From: Rhodococcus sp. KBS0724 | GTDB taxonomy: Bacteria > Actinomycetota > Actinomycetes > Mycobacteriales > Mycobacteriaceae | Assembly: GCF_005938745.2 (NCBI RefSeq) | Contig: NZ_VCBX02000002.1 | Coordinates: forward strand, 124,001-188,000 | Direction: 5' to 3' | Length of the DNA stretch: 64,000 bases | In this document: in pieces, positions 17,729-26,761 of the stretch | Numbering within the stretch: the first letter of the stretch is position 1 | Layout of the letters: each line of letters opens with the position of its first letter | Position numbers and translations under genes: made by a program | The notes under the pieces: generated by a model | What the model saw: the letters and a program-made list of their open reading frames with translations, nothing else | Database searches by the model: none | Told to the model about the DNA's origin: nothing

Positions 17729-18118
17729 GGCACGGCCTCCTTCTGTCTGGCAATAATACGTTCCGAACCTTGTGCACCATCCTGAACCAGAATCAGCTTC
17801 GGGCGCCGCTGACACGCCGCACCCATTCGAAGAAATTCCACAAACGCGACAAGTATCAGCTGCGCCCTACGCCGGTGGCACCTCGAATCGGGGGGGGGGT
17901 GGGGCACGTCGGCGGGGCGTCGCTCCATCACGTGGTTGGTTGGAAAGCCTGTGAGAGCCAAGAGAAACGTATACGGCACCGGGCGCCATATACCAGTTTC
18001 CGTCCGGTAACACGTACTTGATAGGTCAAACACTGCGGTGGGTTTCCGCAGGCTCGGAAAGCGGAAGCGAAATGCCTGTTGGGAGGATCGCGGCGCCGTC
18101 ACCTCCGGCACCACTGCC
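17729..18118. other. intergenic with a poly-G run
   Basis: About 390 bp without a convincing gene, upstream of the RHH regulator and holding its promoter. It contains a run of ten G at 17890-17899 followed by T and four more G, a potential quadruplex or a sequencing-fragile site. Confidence 0.4.
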
Positions 18119-18435
18119 AACGACGAGCCGTGGCAGTACTACGACCTCGGGCACGGGTATTGCACCTACACCTTCTTCGAACAATGCCCACACAGGATGG
18201 CGTGCGCCCGCTGTGACTTCCACGCCCCCAAGGCATCCGGCAAAGCGCAGCTGCTCGAAGACAGGACAACCTGCAGCGCATACTCATCGCGATCCCACTC
18301 AACGATGACGAACGCGCAGCCGTCGAGGACGGCCAGCGCGCCCTCGACAACCTCCTCGACCGGCTGATCGACGTCCGGACACCGACCGGCACGACGCCAC
18401 GCGAAATCGAGGTTCCGGCGACGAGGTTCCGGTGA
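18119..18435 (+). pseudogene. recombinase/transposase C-terminal relic, frameshifted
   Basis: The plus strand reads PWQYYDLGHGYCTYTFFEQC then PHRMACARCDFHAPKA, a Cys-rich tail typical of large actinobacterial site-specific recombinases of the Tn554/integrase kind. After a frame change near 18262 it continues LQRILIAIPLNDDERAAVED and ends EVPATRFR with a stop at 18435. Only the last ~105 residues remain. Confidence 0.65.
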
Positions 18436-18886
18436 CCGCGACCCTGCTTCGGATCGTTTCCGTCAGCCAGAGCAGACGAGAATGTCCTTACCCATTCAGA
18501 TTCCACGTAACTATCAAGATGCTCAGACGTCAAATGTACGGACGAGCTGGTTTCGACCTACTCCGCAAACGAATACTCCTCAGCAACTGACACATTCAAA
18601 ATCGATCACGGAAAGTGGGCCAGAACCCGAGGACGTACAGTCTTGACGGTGGCCCGGCCCGGTGCAGGCTGGTCGGGGGTCGACAGCCCTGGGTTCGGTC
18701 TCCACTGTGTGGTTGTTGGTGGGGCAGTTCGTCTCTAGATGTGATGCAAATACTTTGGGGCAGAGCCGGATTGCTCCGGCTGCCGGTCATCCCTTCGCCT
18801 GGCCAGTGGCGGGCATGGAACGGTGCGGTGGCAACACGTGGGGTCAATCAAGCAGGCGACCTCGCCGAGAGTTGGGGTCATGACAA
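18436..18886. other. gene-poor DNA before the IS6 element
   Basis: About 450 bp, no supported gene. Short frames such as LLVGQFVSRCDANTLGQSR look like debris of an unknown gene. Confidence 0.3.
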
Positions 18887-19752
18887 GGCCTCGTCAACTT
18901 AACTACGCCGTGAGTAAGGGATGATCGTCCGATGAGTTGTGGAGACGGGACGCTGGCGGATGCGGTGCGGTTGCTGTGCAAATGGCACCGCTATCCCGCT
19001 GAGATTATCGCGCACTCCGTGTGGCTGTACTACCGGTTCACCTTGAGCTTGCGCGACGTCGAGGAGTTGATGCTCGCTCGCGGCATCGTCGTCTCGCACG
19101 AGACGATCCGCACATGGTGGGCCAAGTTCGGGCCCGAATACGCGCATGGCCTCCGCCGACGCGCTCCCCAACCCGGCGACAAATGGTATCTCGACGAGGT
19201 GTTCGTCAAGATCCGCCGTAAACGGCACTACACTACCTGTGGCGTGCGGTCGATAGGAGGGGAGCGTCCTCGACATCCTTGTCCAGTCTCGACGTAACGC
19301 GACGGCGGCGAAACGTTTCTTTGACAAGCTGATGCGCAAACAGGGCCGGGTGACGAGGGTGCTGGTCACCGACAAGCTAGCCAGTTACGTTGTGGCTCAT
19401 CGGGAGTTGATGCCATCGGCCCAGCACCGGCGCTCGAAGTACCTCAACAACCGGGCCGAGAACTCCCACCAACCCACCGGGCAGCGCGAACGGGTGATGA
19501 AATTCTTCCGCTCACCGGGTGCAGCGCAACGGTTCTTGGCGGCGTTCAGCCTGATCTCGCCGCACTTTCGGCCCGGCCGGCACAAGCACCGCGAGCGATT
19601 ACCGCTCCGAAATGACCGACCGATTCGCCACCTGGAACGACGTCACCCGTAGACCAGCCGCTGTCTGAACCCGGTTTCCCGCCAACAGAATCCATCCATA
19701 TTCTCCCGAATGCTGTTGATCTCCAGTCGTGTTCCGTTAAGTTGACAGAGCC
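18887..19752 (+). mobile_element. IS6-family insertion sequence with inverted ends
   Basis: Terminal repeats of 17 bp match at 14 positions: 18887-18903 (ending GTCAACTTAAC) and the complement of 19736-19752. The 866-bp length and a single transposase reading frame fit IS6. No 8-bp target duplication is evident (CATGACAA on the left versus GGTCGGCC on the right), suggesting deletion, recombination or a cointegrate history. Confidence 0.75.
18932..19652 (+). pseudogene. IS6-family transposase, frameshifted
   Basis: The first part reads CKWHRYPAEIIAHSVWLYYR, LSLRDVEELMLARGIVVSHE and KWYLDEVFVKI (the first catalytic Asp is the D of LDEVF). After a 5-bp duplication (cactacactac) and a further indel near 19235-19265 the frame shifts, and the rest resumes as DILVQSRRNATAAKRFFDKL, RVLVTDKLASYV (second Asp) and NNRAENSHQPTGQRERVMKF (catalytic Glu). 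All DDE residues are present but split between frames, so the element is not autonomous unless it is frameshifted. Confidence 0.8.
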
Positions 19753-20018
19753 GGTCGGCCAAAGTCTCGCTCGATAACCAGCACCCGGAACCAATTGAGC
19801 ACACAATACGGAGACCGCTCTCCGATCCGAGCTACCACGCATGACTCGCCCGTGGACACCCACGGTAGAACTGCGTTCGACTCCGGTCCAGGGTTCGCTC
19901 GGAGTGTTTTCAAACAAACTGCGAAGGTCCGACCTGGCGACGAGGTAGAGACCTTGCGGTGATGTGAGAGATAGGTAGGCGCCCAGGTAGTTCGGTGGAT
20001 ACGCCGAGGTTCACGTCG

Positions 20019-20354
20019 ATGACAGGTTCAGGGGTACCTACATCGGAGATAGCGGCGATGATGACTCTCGTGGATCGATTGGAGAATTGTCAGTACCTGC
20101 TGGCACGAGCATGGCTTACAGGTGACGACGATGCAGTTCGGAGGTTCTCGGAGTATCGGCTCATTTTGGCTAGGTTGTTGGCATCAATTTTATGCCTGGC
20201 CACCGTTGGAGTGGCCCACCCCCCGGCGGACGTCAGTTGGAAGGGCAGGTCATCCGCGGCAGACTTCTCGATACGCGGAGCGTCGCTGCACCTGAAAGTC
20301 TTGCCAGGATCTGGGCAGATCTTCAGGCCGAATGCGCCGAGGCGTGCGGGGTGA
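20019..20354 (+). CDS. doubtful hypothetical ORF
   Basis: A 111-residue frame. The first part (IAAMMTLVDRLENCQYLLAR and DAVRRFSEYRLILARLLAS) looks like a helical protein, while the rest does not. It may be a short gene that lost its natural end. No family is recognised. Confidence 0.22.
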   Translation: MTGSGVPTSEIAAMMTLVDRLENCQYLLARAWLTGDDDAVRRFSEYRLILARLLASILCLATVGVAHPPADVSWKGRSSAADFSIRGASLHLKVLPGSGQIFRPNAPRRAG

Positions 20355-21102
20355 ATGTGGTCGGAGATCCCAACTGGCGGCACACCTGCACCTAAATGTC
20401 TCGAATCTCGATGGGGCTGATCCGGCTGCTCGCCGCGCGCATGTTTGCGTGCAGTGATGCGCGCATCGTTGTTTTCGAGGCTGCGAACTACCAATTCTGG
20501 GGTGAACCGAGATGTGTTCGGTATGTCAAGCAGGCTTTTCGAGTTCTCGAGAGGATATCGACGCGAACCAACTCCTCCTGCGCCCCGGCCCGGGGAGTTG
20601 ATGGATTCCTGAACCGACATTACTGGGTTCGGATTGACTGTGAGCGTGGATGTTTCGTGCGCAGTAAGGTTTTCGCTGTGCGAGCCCGAATTCTTACCAC
20701 GGGCGTGTCGTCGACCGGTGTGGGGAGAGAGTTGCAGGTGGCTCATTATAGAGGGTGAAGCGCAGAGGGACTCGCATCTCGAGGCCAGGGATGGCGGTGT
20801 GTACGTAGCTCGAGAAACTATGTCACGAAATACGAATGCCGAGTTGGGGTGGGTTTGCCAGCAAAGTGCGATGAACAACCTTCGGTCGACTGGACCTGCA
20901 ATCATCCTGACATACCAACGAACGTCATCTGCCAGGTGCACGCACCGGACGCTGATGCGCGGCCGGTTGGGTGCAGATCATGTTGGTGTGGTGAGGGTTT
21001 GAACTTCTGAACTGTAGTGACTTCGCGTCCTTGTCGATTATTTGTGTGAGTGAGTCTGATCGACTCCTAGCAGGTTCGCAGGCACCGCAGTGGGATATGC
21101 GC
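20355..21102. other. gene-poor region containing three 12-bp repeat units
   Basis: About 750 bp without a credible gene; the long minus-strand frame across it has poor composition. It contains a short run of the same 12-bp repeat type found at the par locus (20435-20470) and ends in the promoter of the Phd-type antitoxin gene. Confidence 0.4.
20435..20470. repeat. three further 12-bp units of the par-locus type
   Basis: Units GCGCGCATGTTT, GCGTGCAGTGAT and GCGCGCATCGTT in exact register. They match the GCNYGCAW form of the arrays at 12040 and 13500, 6.5 kb away. Confidence 0.5.
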
Positions 21103-21116
21103 TAGAATTATGTACA
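21103..21116 (+). promoter_or_regulatory. -10 box for leaderless antitoxin transcript
   Basis: TAGAAT (21103-21108) ends 7 bases before ATG 21116, so transcription would begin at or next to this codon. This favours ATG 21116 over ATG 21110 and a leaderless mRNA, common in actinobacteria. No ribosome-binding site is present upstream. Confidence 0.45.
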
Positions 21117-21391
21117 TGACAACTCTTCCGGTGGCTGACGCCAGGGCACAACTGTCCCGTCTCGTCGACGAGGCAGAGCGCACGCATGAACGGTTCGAGA
21201 TCACTCGCAATGGACACCGGGCCGCAGTGCTTCTCGGTGCTGACGATTACGACGCGCTTCGTGAGACGATCGCTGTGCTGGCCGATGAATCGCTGCTGGC
21301 GGACCATCTGACCGGCATCGCCGACGTCGAGGCCGGCGAGACTCTCGACGCTGCAGGTCTTGCCGAGTTCCTGGGCAAGACCGAGGAGTGA
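21116..21391 (+). CDS. Phd/YefM-family antitoxin
   Basis: A 91-residue antitoxin. The N-terminal Phd/YefM fold includes LPVADARAQLSRLVDEAE, then FEITRNGHRAAVLLGADDYDAL, the DNA-binding half of the family. The acidic C-terminal tail (DVEAGETLDAAGLAEFLGKT) is the toxin-neutralising part. The stop overlaps the GTG start of the toxin gene by 4 bases. It forms a type II toxin-antitoxin pair that stabilises the plasmid. Confidence 0.9.
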   Translation: MTTLPVADARAQLSRLVDEAERTHERFEITRNGHRAAVLLGADDYDALRETIAVLADESLLADHLTGIADVEAGETLDAAGLAEFLGKTEE

Positions 21392-21669
21392 GCACCTCGA
21401 TCGAGCCCTACACTCTGGCTGTGGCTCGCTCCGCCGCGCGTTCACTGAAGCAAACCTTGCCGGAGAAGGTTGCGGCAGCGGTGTACGAATTCATTACCGG
21501 ACCGCTACTTGAGAACCCACGCAGAGTCGGCAAGGTGCTCGTACCGCCTCTGGCGCCGGCCTATTCGGCCCGCCGTGGTTCTTATCGGGTGCTGTATCTG
21601 ATCGACGAGCGCTCCCGCCGGGTCACTGTCACGGCGGTCTCACATCGCGCAGATGTTTACCGCACCTGA
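21388..21669 (+). CDS. RelE/ParE-family toxin
   Basis: A 93-residue protein of the RelE/ParE superfamily, with YTLAVARSAARSLKQTLPEK, ENPRRVGKVLVPPLAPAYSA, RRGSYRVLYLIDE and a C-terminal VTAVSHRADVYRT. The basic RRGSYRV strand and the HRADVY ending are typical of ribosome-dependent RelE mRNA interferases. It starts with GTG overlapping the antitoxin stop. Confidence 0.88.
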   Translation: MSTSIEPYTLAVARSAARSLKQTLPEKVAAAVYEFITGPLLENPRRVGKVLVPPLAPAYSARRGSYRVLYLIDERSRRVTVTAVSHRADVYRT

Positions 21670-21777
21670 ACCGGACCGCGAAGAAGCAGTGGCCGGCGCA
21701 TGTGAGATGCCCTTTTCCGAATCGGCACCAGGGAACCTCACCCGTAACTGTGGGACCCGAATTGAATCCCGCTGCGG

Positions 21778-21790
21778 TACCATCTTGGTA
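21778..21790 (+). promoter_or_regulatory. palindrome at the start of the second TA operon
   Basis: TACCA-TCT-TGGTA, a perfect 5-3-5 inverted repeat whose last base is the A of the antitoxin ATG. TACCAT can act as the -10 element of a leaderless transcript; the palindrome is a good autoregulatory operator for the RHH antitoxin. Confidence 0.5.
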
Positions 21791-22023
21791 TGAGTACGCA
21801 GATCGCGGTACGGTTACCCGACGAGATGGTGGCCTTTCTCGATGGTGAAGTGAGCAGTCACCGTGCGTCCTCGCGCGCAGCATTGGTGCTGCGTGCTCTG
21901 GAGCGTGAACGCCGCAGACAGATCGCCGCTCGGGATGCTGAGATTCTCGCTCAGGTGCCAGATCAGGATGATATGGATTCCCTGGCTGCGTATGCCGAAG
22001 ATGTGTCGGCGGACCTGATCTGA
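21790..22023 (+). CDS. MazE-like RHH antitoxin
   Basis: A 77-residue protein beginning MSTQIAVRLPDEMVAFLDGE, a ribbon-helix-helix DNA-binding domain, followed by a charged linker and an acidic tail (VPDQDDMDSLAAYAEDVSAD) of the kind that wraps around MazF. The stop TGA shares one base with the start of the toxin gene. Confidence 0.88.
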   Translation: MSTQIAVRLPDEMVAFLDGEVSSHRASSRAALVLRALERERRRQIAARDAEILAQVPDQDDMDSLAAYAEDVSADLI

Positions 22024-22322
22024 TGCGACCGATCCACGAAGCGAAGCTGGACAAAATTCGTCCCGTCCTCGTACTGACCCGAGAGTTGGTGCGCCCGCAC
22101 TTGACCCGCGTGACAGTTGCGCCGATAACGACCACTATCCTCGGATTATCCACCGAGGTGGCGGTGGGCCGAGTGAACGGACTCGACGGCGATTCGGTGA
22201 TCAATTGTGACAGCATCACGACCATCCCGGTGAGTGCGCTCGGCCTGGGAATCGGCTATTTCTTTCCGGCGCAAGAGGAATCGCTGTCAGAGGCGATTCG
22301 CGCCGCATTCGATCTCGAATGA
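22023..22322 (+). CDS. MazF/PemK-family endoribonuclease toxin
   Basis: A 99-residue MazF-fold protein: KIRPVLVLTRELVRPHLTRV, VAPITTTILGLSTEVAVGR and the highly typical SVINCDSITTIPVSALG. Members cleave mRNA at specific short sequences. With the upstream RHH antitoxin it forms a complete type II module, the second within 1 kb. Confidence 0.9.
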   Translation: MRPIHEAKLDKIRPVLVLTRELVRPHLTRVTVAPITTTILGLSTEVAVGRVNGLDGDSVINCDSITTIPVSALGLGIGYFFPAQEESLSEAIRAAFDLE

Positions 22323-22350
22323 CGACCACGAGGACGGCAAGGGGTCGAAT

Positions 22351-24219
22351 ATGGCAATGAAGAAGGGCGAGCAGTTCGCTCTGTTCGACGTCGATGTACC
22401 CGTGCCAGCACCGATGAATCAGGAGGCTTCCGAACCACAACAGCCTGCACTCTTCGATCTTGTCGACGCCACGTCGCCCGAGCAGAATGCCGAATCAGCT
22501 GACGAGGTAGTCGAATCCACGAACCACGATGCCGCGGTGGAGGGTTCGGGCGTTGATGTCTCGGTACCTGCACACGATGAATCTCCTTCCTTCTCGCTGC
22601 CTCCGGCGGGGGAGAGTGCTGACGGGCACGCTGTCATCGTGACGGCCGCTGGGACGTACACACCGTCTGGGCAGGTGCTCACCGGGCCGGTCGATTCGGT
22701 CGAGAAGCTCGACAAACTGATCCGCTGGGCGGCGCTGACACCTCTCGGGGCTCCGGCACAGATCTGGGTCGTCGGAATCGATGCCTGTGAGATGCTCGGC
22801 TGGGTCATCGACCCGGGCAGCGAAGACGACGTCGACGACATGGAAGTTCTCCGCACCCGCGCCGCTGCCGAGTTGACCGGTGTTCTTCAAGCCACGCTGA
22901 ATCCGATGCTGACCGCCGGATGGGAACTGCGCGGCGATCCCGGCCACGTCGTGCATCTTTCGCGGACGACGGGAAAGTTCACGTCGATGGTCGATATCGT
23001 CATCGAACCGTATGTGTGGACGTACTGGAACAAGGATTTCGGGTGGGGCAACCGAGTGGGGGACATGGGGATCCTCGGATCACCCACCGCCGGCACCTAT
23101 CTCCCCGACGACGACCTACCCGCAGCCCGCGAACTCGGGCGCCGGCTGGCGTGGTGCGCAACCCATCTCGGTGTTCTCCCCGGCCCTACTCCCGCTCGCA
23201 CCGGCGCGGCTGTGCTCGACAAGATCAAACGCGAACGGACCCGCAGCGGCAAAGGCATCGTCGTCACTGCCGCCGGTCCGGTGCCACCCCTCGATGGTGA
23301 GCATCGCGGTGATCTCGAGCCTGCAGTCGGGTGGACGAGGGTTCCCGACCGGGAAGAACTCGACGATGCCACTGTGCTGGTGTCGATCGATCAACGCGCC
23401 GCATACCTCGCCTCTGCCGGGATGCTCGACTTCGGTTACGGAAAACCACGACACCTCGGCGACGATGACGCACGGGCCGCGGCAGCGGCTTCGAAAACTC
23501 CGTTCGGGCTCTGGCACGTCACTCTGCCGGCGGGGAACATGCTCGCCCTCCCGGAGAAGATGCCGTTGCCGCACCCTCACATGCTTAGCGATCAACCCGT
23601 GCACACGTGGGTGACGTCGGTCAGCCTCGACGCACTGCAGGCTCCTGTCGCGGACGGTGGTATCGGTGCCGAACTCGACGACCTCGACATCACCGAAGCC
23701 TGGGTGTACCCGGAACAAGGCCGGGTGCTGGACAAGTGGGCAAGAATTCTGCGGGAAGCCCGCAAAGTCGCTGTCGATACCGATGATGCGGCGATGAAGC
23801 GGTTTCTCGGCGCTTGCTACAAGGGGTACATCGGCCGCATGGTCAACCCCGACATGTGGACTGCGAAACAGATGCAACACCATCACCAGCCGCTGTGGCG
23901 GGCAGCGATCATCGCGCACTGCCGCTGGCGGGGCCGCCGCGTCGCGATGCGCATCGCTAGGGAAACCGGCCGCTGGCCCCTGCGTACCGTCACCGACTCC
24001 TGGGTTTACCCCTTGCCCGATGGTGTCGATCTCGCGGACGAGAGTGATGCGTTGGGCAAGATGACCCTCGAAAAACATGCCGCTCTCACCGAAGACCTGG
24101 CGACCGCACTCACCGACGCCCGCGATACTCACGAGATCAATCTCGCGATCAAGGCAGTCTTTACCGACGGCGACGTTTCCGACGGCAATGTTGTCGACGA
24201 GGATGAAGGAAACAACTAG
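22351..24219 (+). CDS. Tap-like telomere-associated protein
   Basis: A 622-residue protein from ATG 22351, preceded by an AAGGGG site. The N-terminal ~100 residues are acidic and low complexity with two FALFD/PALFDL-like elements. The C-terminal half (about 350-600) has VSIDQRAAYLASAGMLDFGY, FLGACYKGYIGRMVN, LWRAAIIAHCRWRGRR and TGRWPLRTVTDSWVYPLPDG. To my eye this matches the order of conserved segments in Streptomyces Tap proteins and resembles a reduced family-B polymerase palm; that is recall, not a search result. The next gene overlaps its stop codon. Tap recruits the terminal protein to linear replicon ends. Alternative: an unrelated plasmid replication protein. Confidence 0.55.
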   Translation: MAMKKGEQFALFDVDVPVPAPMNQEASEPQQPALFDLVDATSPEQNAESADEVVESTNHDAAVEGSGVDVSVPAHDESPSFSLPPAGESADGHAVIVTAAGTYTPSGQVLTGPVDSVEKLDKLIRWAALTPLGAPAQIWVVGIDACEMLGWVIDPGSEDDVDDMEVLRTRAAAELTGVLQATLNPMLTAGWELRGDPGHVVHLSRTTGKFTSMVDIVIEPYVWTYWNKDFGWGNRVGDMGILGSPTAGTYLPDDDLPAARELGRRLAWCATHLGVLPGPTPARTGAAVLDKIKRERTRSGKGIVVTAAGPVPPLDGEHRGDLEPAVGWTRVPDREELDDATVLVSIDQRAAYLASAGMLDFGYGKPRHLGDDDARAAAAASKTPFGLWHVTLPAGNMLALPEKMPLPHPHMLSDQPVHTWVTSVSLDALQAPVADGGIGAELDDLDITEAWVYPEQGRVLDKWARILREARKVAVDTDDAAMKRFLGACYKGYIGRMVNPDMWTAKQMQHHHQPLWRAAIIAHCRWRGRRVAMRIARETGRWPLRTVTDSWVYPLPDGVDLADESDALGKMTLEKHAALTEDLATALTDARDTHEINLAIKAVFTDGDVSDGNVVDEDEGNN

Positions 24220-25016
24220 TGGCACTGCATCTTCCGAAGCCACGATCAAAGCAACCCGCACAGAAAACCGTCGGATTGGACGGGCTCAAGGTGTCGGTGT
24301 CCACTGCGGCGACGAGTGGGATCGAAAAATCGAAAACCGTCAAAAGTGGTGGTCTGGCGGGGTTGACCAGCAAAGTGTCCGTCCGGCAGATCCGCACGGA
24401 AATCGGTAACGACGGACTCCGCCAAGCAGCGATCGATGCCGGCCGGACGCCGCCGTCGGATCGAACGCTGCGACGGTGGGCGCAACAAGGACGTATCCCG
24501 CATCCGGAGGTGTTCGAGCGTGCTCAACGCCGGGCGGCGATCGAGCGTCTCGGCGGAATCGATGCCGTCGCGCAGAAGATCGGGCGTTCTCGCTCTGCGG
24601 TGTCGCGGTATCGGTCGGGGGAGACGAACGAGTTGCGTGCCGATGCGAAGAAGAAACTCAAAAACGTCAAAGCCCACGACATTATGGACCGCGCTGGTGT
24701 GCTGCGTCCGGACGGGCAACCGAAGAAAGCGACCATCCGGGTGCGTGGGGGAGTGTCCGTCCGTAACGGCTCCGAGGAAGGGTACGACTATCGGGTGCGT
24801 ACCTTGGATTTCGCGAATTCGGACAGCCCGTTCAGTGTCGAGGAAACCCGTGAACTCGCCGCAGCACTCGCGAACGACGACAATGCCCGCGTCGTGGCGA
24901 TCCTCGAACGCCACGCCACGATGGACTATCCGGAGAACAAGGGCTTCGACCAATACAGTGATGCCTTCGGATTCCACTTCGATTCGATCGAATCCGTCCA
25001 CATCGACTGGACATAG
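24219..25016 (+). CDS. Tpg-like terminal protein, DNA-binding
   Basis: A 265-residue basic protein from a GTG sharing one base with the Tap-like stop (TAGTG). The N-terminal ~70 residues are Lys/Ser-rich. A helix-turn-helix region follows, including LRRWAQQGRIPHPEVFERAQ and GGIDAVAQKIGRSRSAVSRY. The C-terminal half contains ATIRVRGGVSVRNGSEEGYD. Streptomyces Tpg proteins (about 184 residues) also have a helix-turn-helix and follow tap in an operon; this protein is longer. If the pair is correct, it caps 5' ends of a linear plasmid. Moderately sure. Confidence 0.5.
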   Translation: MALHLPKPRSKQPAQKTVGLDGLKVSVSTAATSGIEKSKTVKSGGLAGLTSKVSVRQIRTEIGNDGLRQAAIDAGRTPPSDRTLRRWAQQGRIPHPEVFERAQRRAAIERLGGIDAVAQKIGRSRSAVSRYRSGETNELRADAKKKLKNVKAHDIMDRAGVLRPDGQPKKATIRVRGGVSVRNGSEEGYDYRVRTLDFANSDSPFSVEETRELAAALANDDNARVVAILERHATMDYPENKGFDQYSDAFGFHFDSIESVHIDWT

Positions 25017-25034
25017 ATAAGGCGTCAACCAGAG

Positions 25035-25262
25035 ATGCCTCGATGTGTATCAAGTGGCATTTCTGGTCCGAATTCGGCGAGCGTCAATCCGCCTCGTGCA
25101 TGTTGCGATCGCTGCCTGTGATTCTTCCGGTTGGTCCAGGCGATGATGAGCAGGCGCAGGTCCCACGCGGGTTGGAGTCAGGTGAGTTGGTTGAGGAAGT
25201 TCTTTCTACAACAGCGACCAGAACGATTCCATCGCCGCGTTGTCACTGTCTTGACCGGCTAA
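25035..25262 (-). pseudogene. IS3-family transposase C-terminal relic
   Basis: The minus strand reads DSDNAAMESFWSLL, the conserved C-terminal DDE glutamate region of IS3 OrfB, followed by a stop and then KELPQPTHLTPTRVGPAP. A later segment, WTNRKNHRQRSQHARGGL, resembles the usual tail in another frame. Only about 75 codons remain. Confidence 0.6.
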
Positions 25263-25534
25263 TCACAGTTGAGGGAACTTCGTTGTTGGGCAGAATGGTT
25301 CATCGTCGTAGTCACGAATCACTTTCAGCCGCCATGGTCGGGCCCCGACGACGGAACATCCGGAAATTGGGCGAATTCCTGGACAGCAAGCTCGACAACG
25401 GTAGCGGAGCGGCCGAGCCCATTCCACCTGTGGTCAAGCTGGCCCGAGGAACATGGCGTCGCCCCTGACTGGGATATGCCGATCGACTGGCCGATGTCAC
25501 CAACTCGGTATCGAGGCAGGAGACACAAACAATC

Positions 25535-25789
25535 ATGATCGTCATCGGAATCGACACGCACAAGCGCACCCACACCGCCGTCGCCACCGATCAGGCGTGG
25601 CTACAGCTATCGACGAAAACCGTTGGCACAACAAGTAAAGACCACTTCGCGCTACTGCAATGGGCGAGAAGGGAAAACGATGATCGCATCTGGGCGATCG
25701 AGGATTGTCGGCACCTGAGCCGACGACTCAAGCTAGATCTGCTAGATCTGATCGCCGCCGGAGAACGGGTGGTGCGAGTACCACTGTAG
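25535..25789 (+). pseudogene. IS110-family transposase N-terminal fragment
   Basis: Reads MIVIGIDTHKRTHTAVATDQ and WAIEDCRHLSRRLKLDL, the start of the RuvC-like DEDD domain of IS110 transposases with its first Asp (GIDTHK) and Glu (WAIED). The frame ends after about 85 codons where IS6-derived sequence begins. Confidence 0.75.
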
Positions 25790-25799
25790 TTGATAGCCC

Positions 25800-26440
25800 A
25801 CGCCCGAGACTCGGCCCGCAGCTATTGAGTTGCTCATGGACGCTCGCGGGGTCGAGGTGTCGTACGCGATGATCCGCGCTTGGTGCGTCCGGTTCAGGCC
25901 CGAATTCGCCCGCCGGCCACGTCGCAGTCAGCTGCAGGCCGAGGGCAAGTGGCACCTTGATGAGGTGTTCGTCAAGATCGGTGGAGTCCAGGAGTACTTG
26001 TGGAGGGCAGTCGATCAGTACGGCAACGTCCTCGACATATTGATCCAGTCCAAGCGAGACAGTGAGGCTGCGACCAGGTTCTTCAGGAAACTACTGAAGA
26101 AACAAGGCCGTCGACTGTAGGTGCTGGTCACCGACAAGCTTCGCAGCTACCAGGTTGCGCATCGGAAGACGATGTTGACAACTGAGCACCGGAAACAAAT
26201 ATTTGAACAATCGGTGCGAGAACTCCCATCAACCGACAGGGTAACGTGAACGCGCAATGGAAGGGTTCCGCTCAGTCGGCTCAGCGCAACTGATTCCGGC
26301 CTCATTTAGCCGCATCTCCCCGCACTTCCGCCCGCCCCGTCACCGGATGAACACCACCGACTACCGCACCGAACTTGTCATTAGGTTCCAGGTATGGAAT
26401 CGGGTTACCGAAATGACCGTCGCCGCCTGAACGACTGCTC
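25800..26440 (+). pseudogene. IS6-family transposase relic with stop and frameshifts
   Basis: The plus strand reads MDARGVEVSYAMIRAWCVRF, KWHLDEVFVKIGGVQEYLWR and DILIQSKRDSEAATRFFRKL; a TAG follows GRRL, and then VLVTDKLRSYQVAHRK. A further frame change precedes PASFSRISPHFRPPRHR. It is clearly a second, older IS6 copy without its N-terminus, abutting the IS110 fragment. Confidence 0.75.
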
Positions 26441-26761
26441 AGTGTTATGGCCCATTGCGCTCCAAAAGTGCTGCATCCCCAACAGATTGAAAATATCTGG
26501 AAGATACTTCGACATGATCGCTATGTGGGACGAGACTTCAAGGTCGAAGCAACTGGCCAACGCCATGGACGTGGTTCGGCACCATGCATCTACAGCTTGC
26601 GTCGGCGTGCCGAGATCGGGGCCAATTTGCATCCCACATCATTCCCGCTCTTCCGGCCGGTGATACGGGACGCATCGCGGGTACTGAAGTCGTACCCGGC
26701 AGTGGTCAGCGATCGGAGTTCAGTGGCCGGAAGAGCGGGAATGCGTTCCCGCGCTGACGTT
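26441..26761. other. intergenic debris before the catabolic island
   Basis: About 320 bp with no supported gene. It marks the border between IS relics and the acyl-CoA dehydrogenase-like gene. Confidence 0.35.

Noticed and set aside
17890..17904. Poly-G run as a regulatory quadruplex
   Set aside because: A single homopolymer tract, error-prone and without evidence of conservation; noted only as part of an intergenic entry.
20090..20941. 283-residue minus-strand open frame
   Set aside because: Composition is unlike real genes and no motif is present; no ribosome-binding site at its start.
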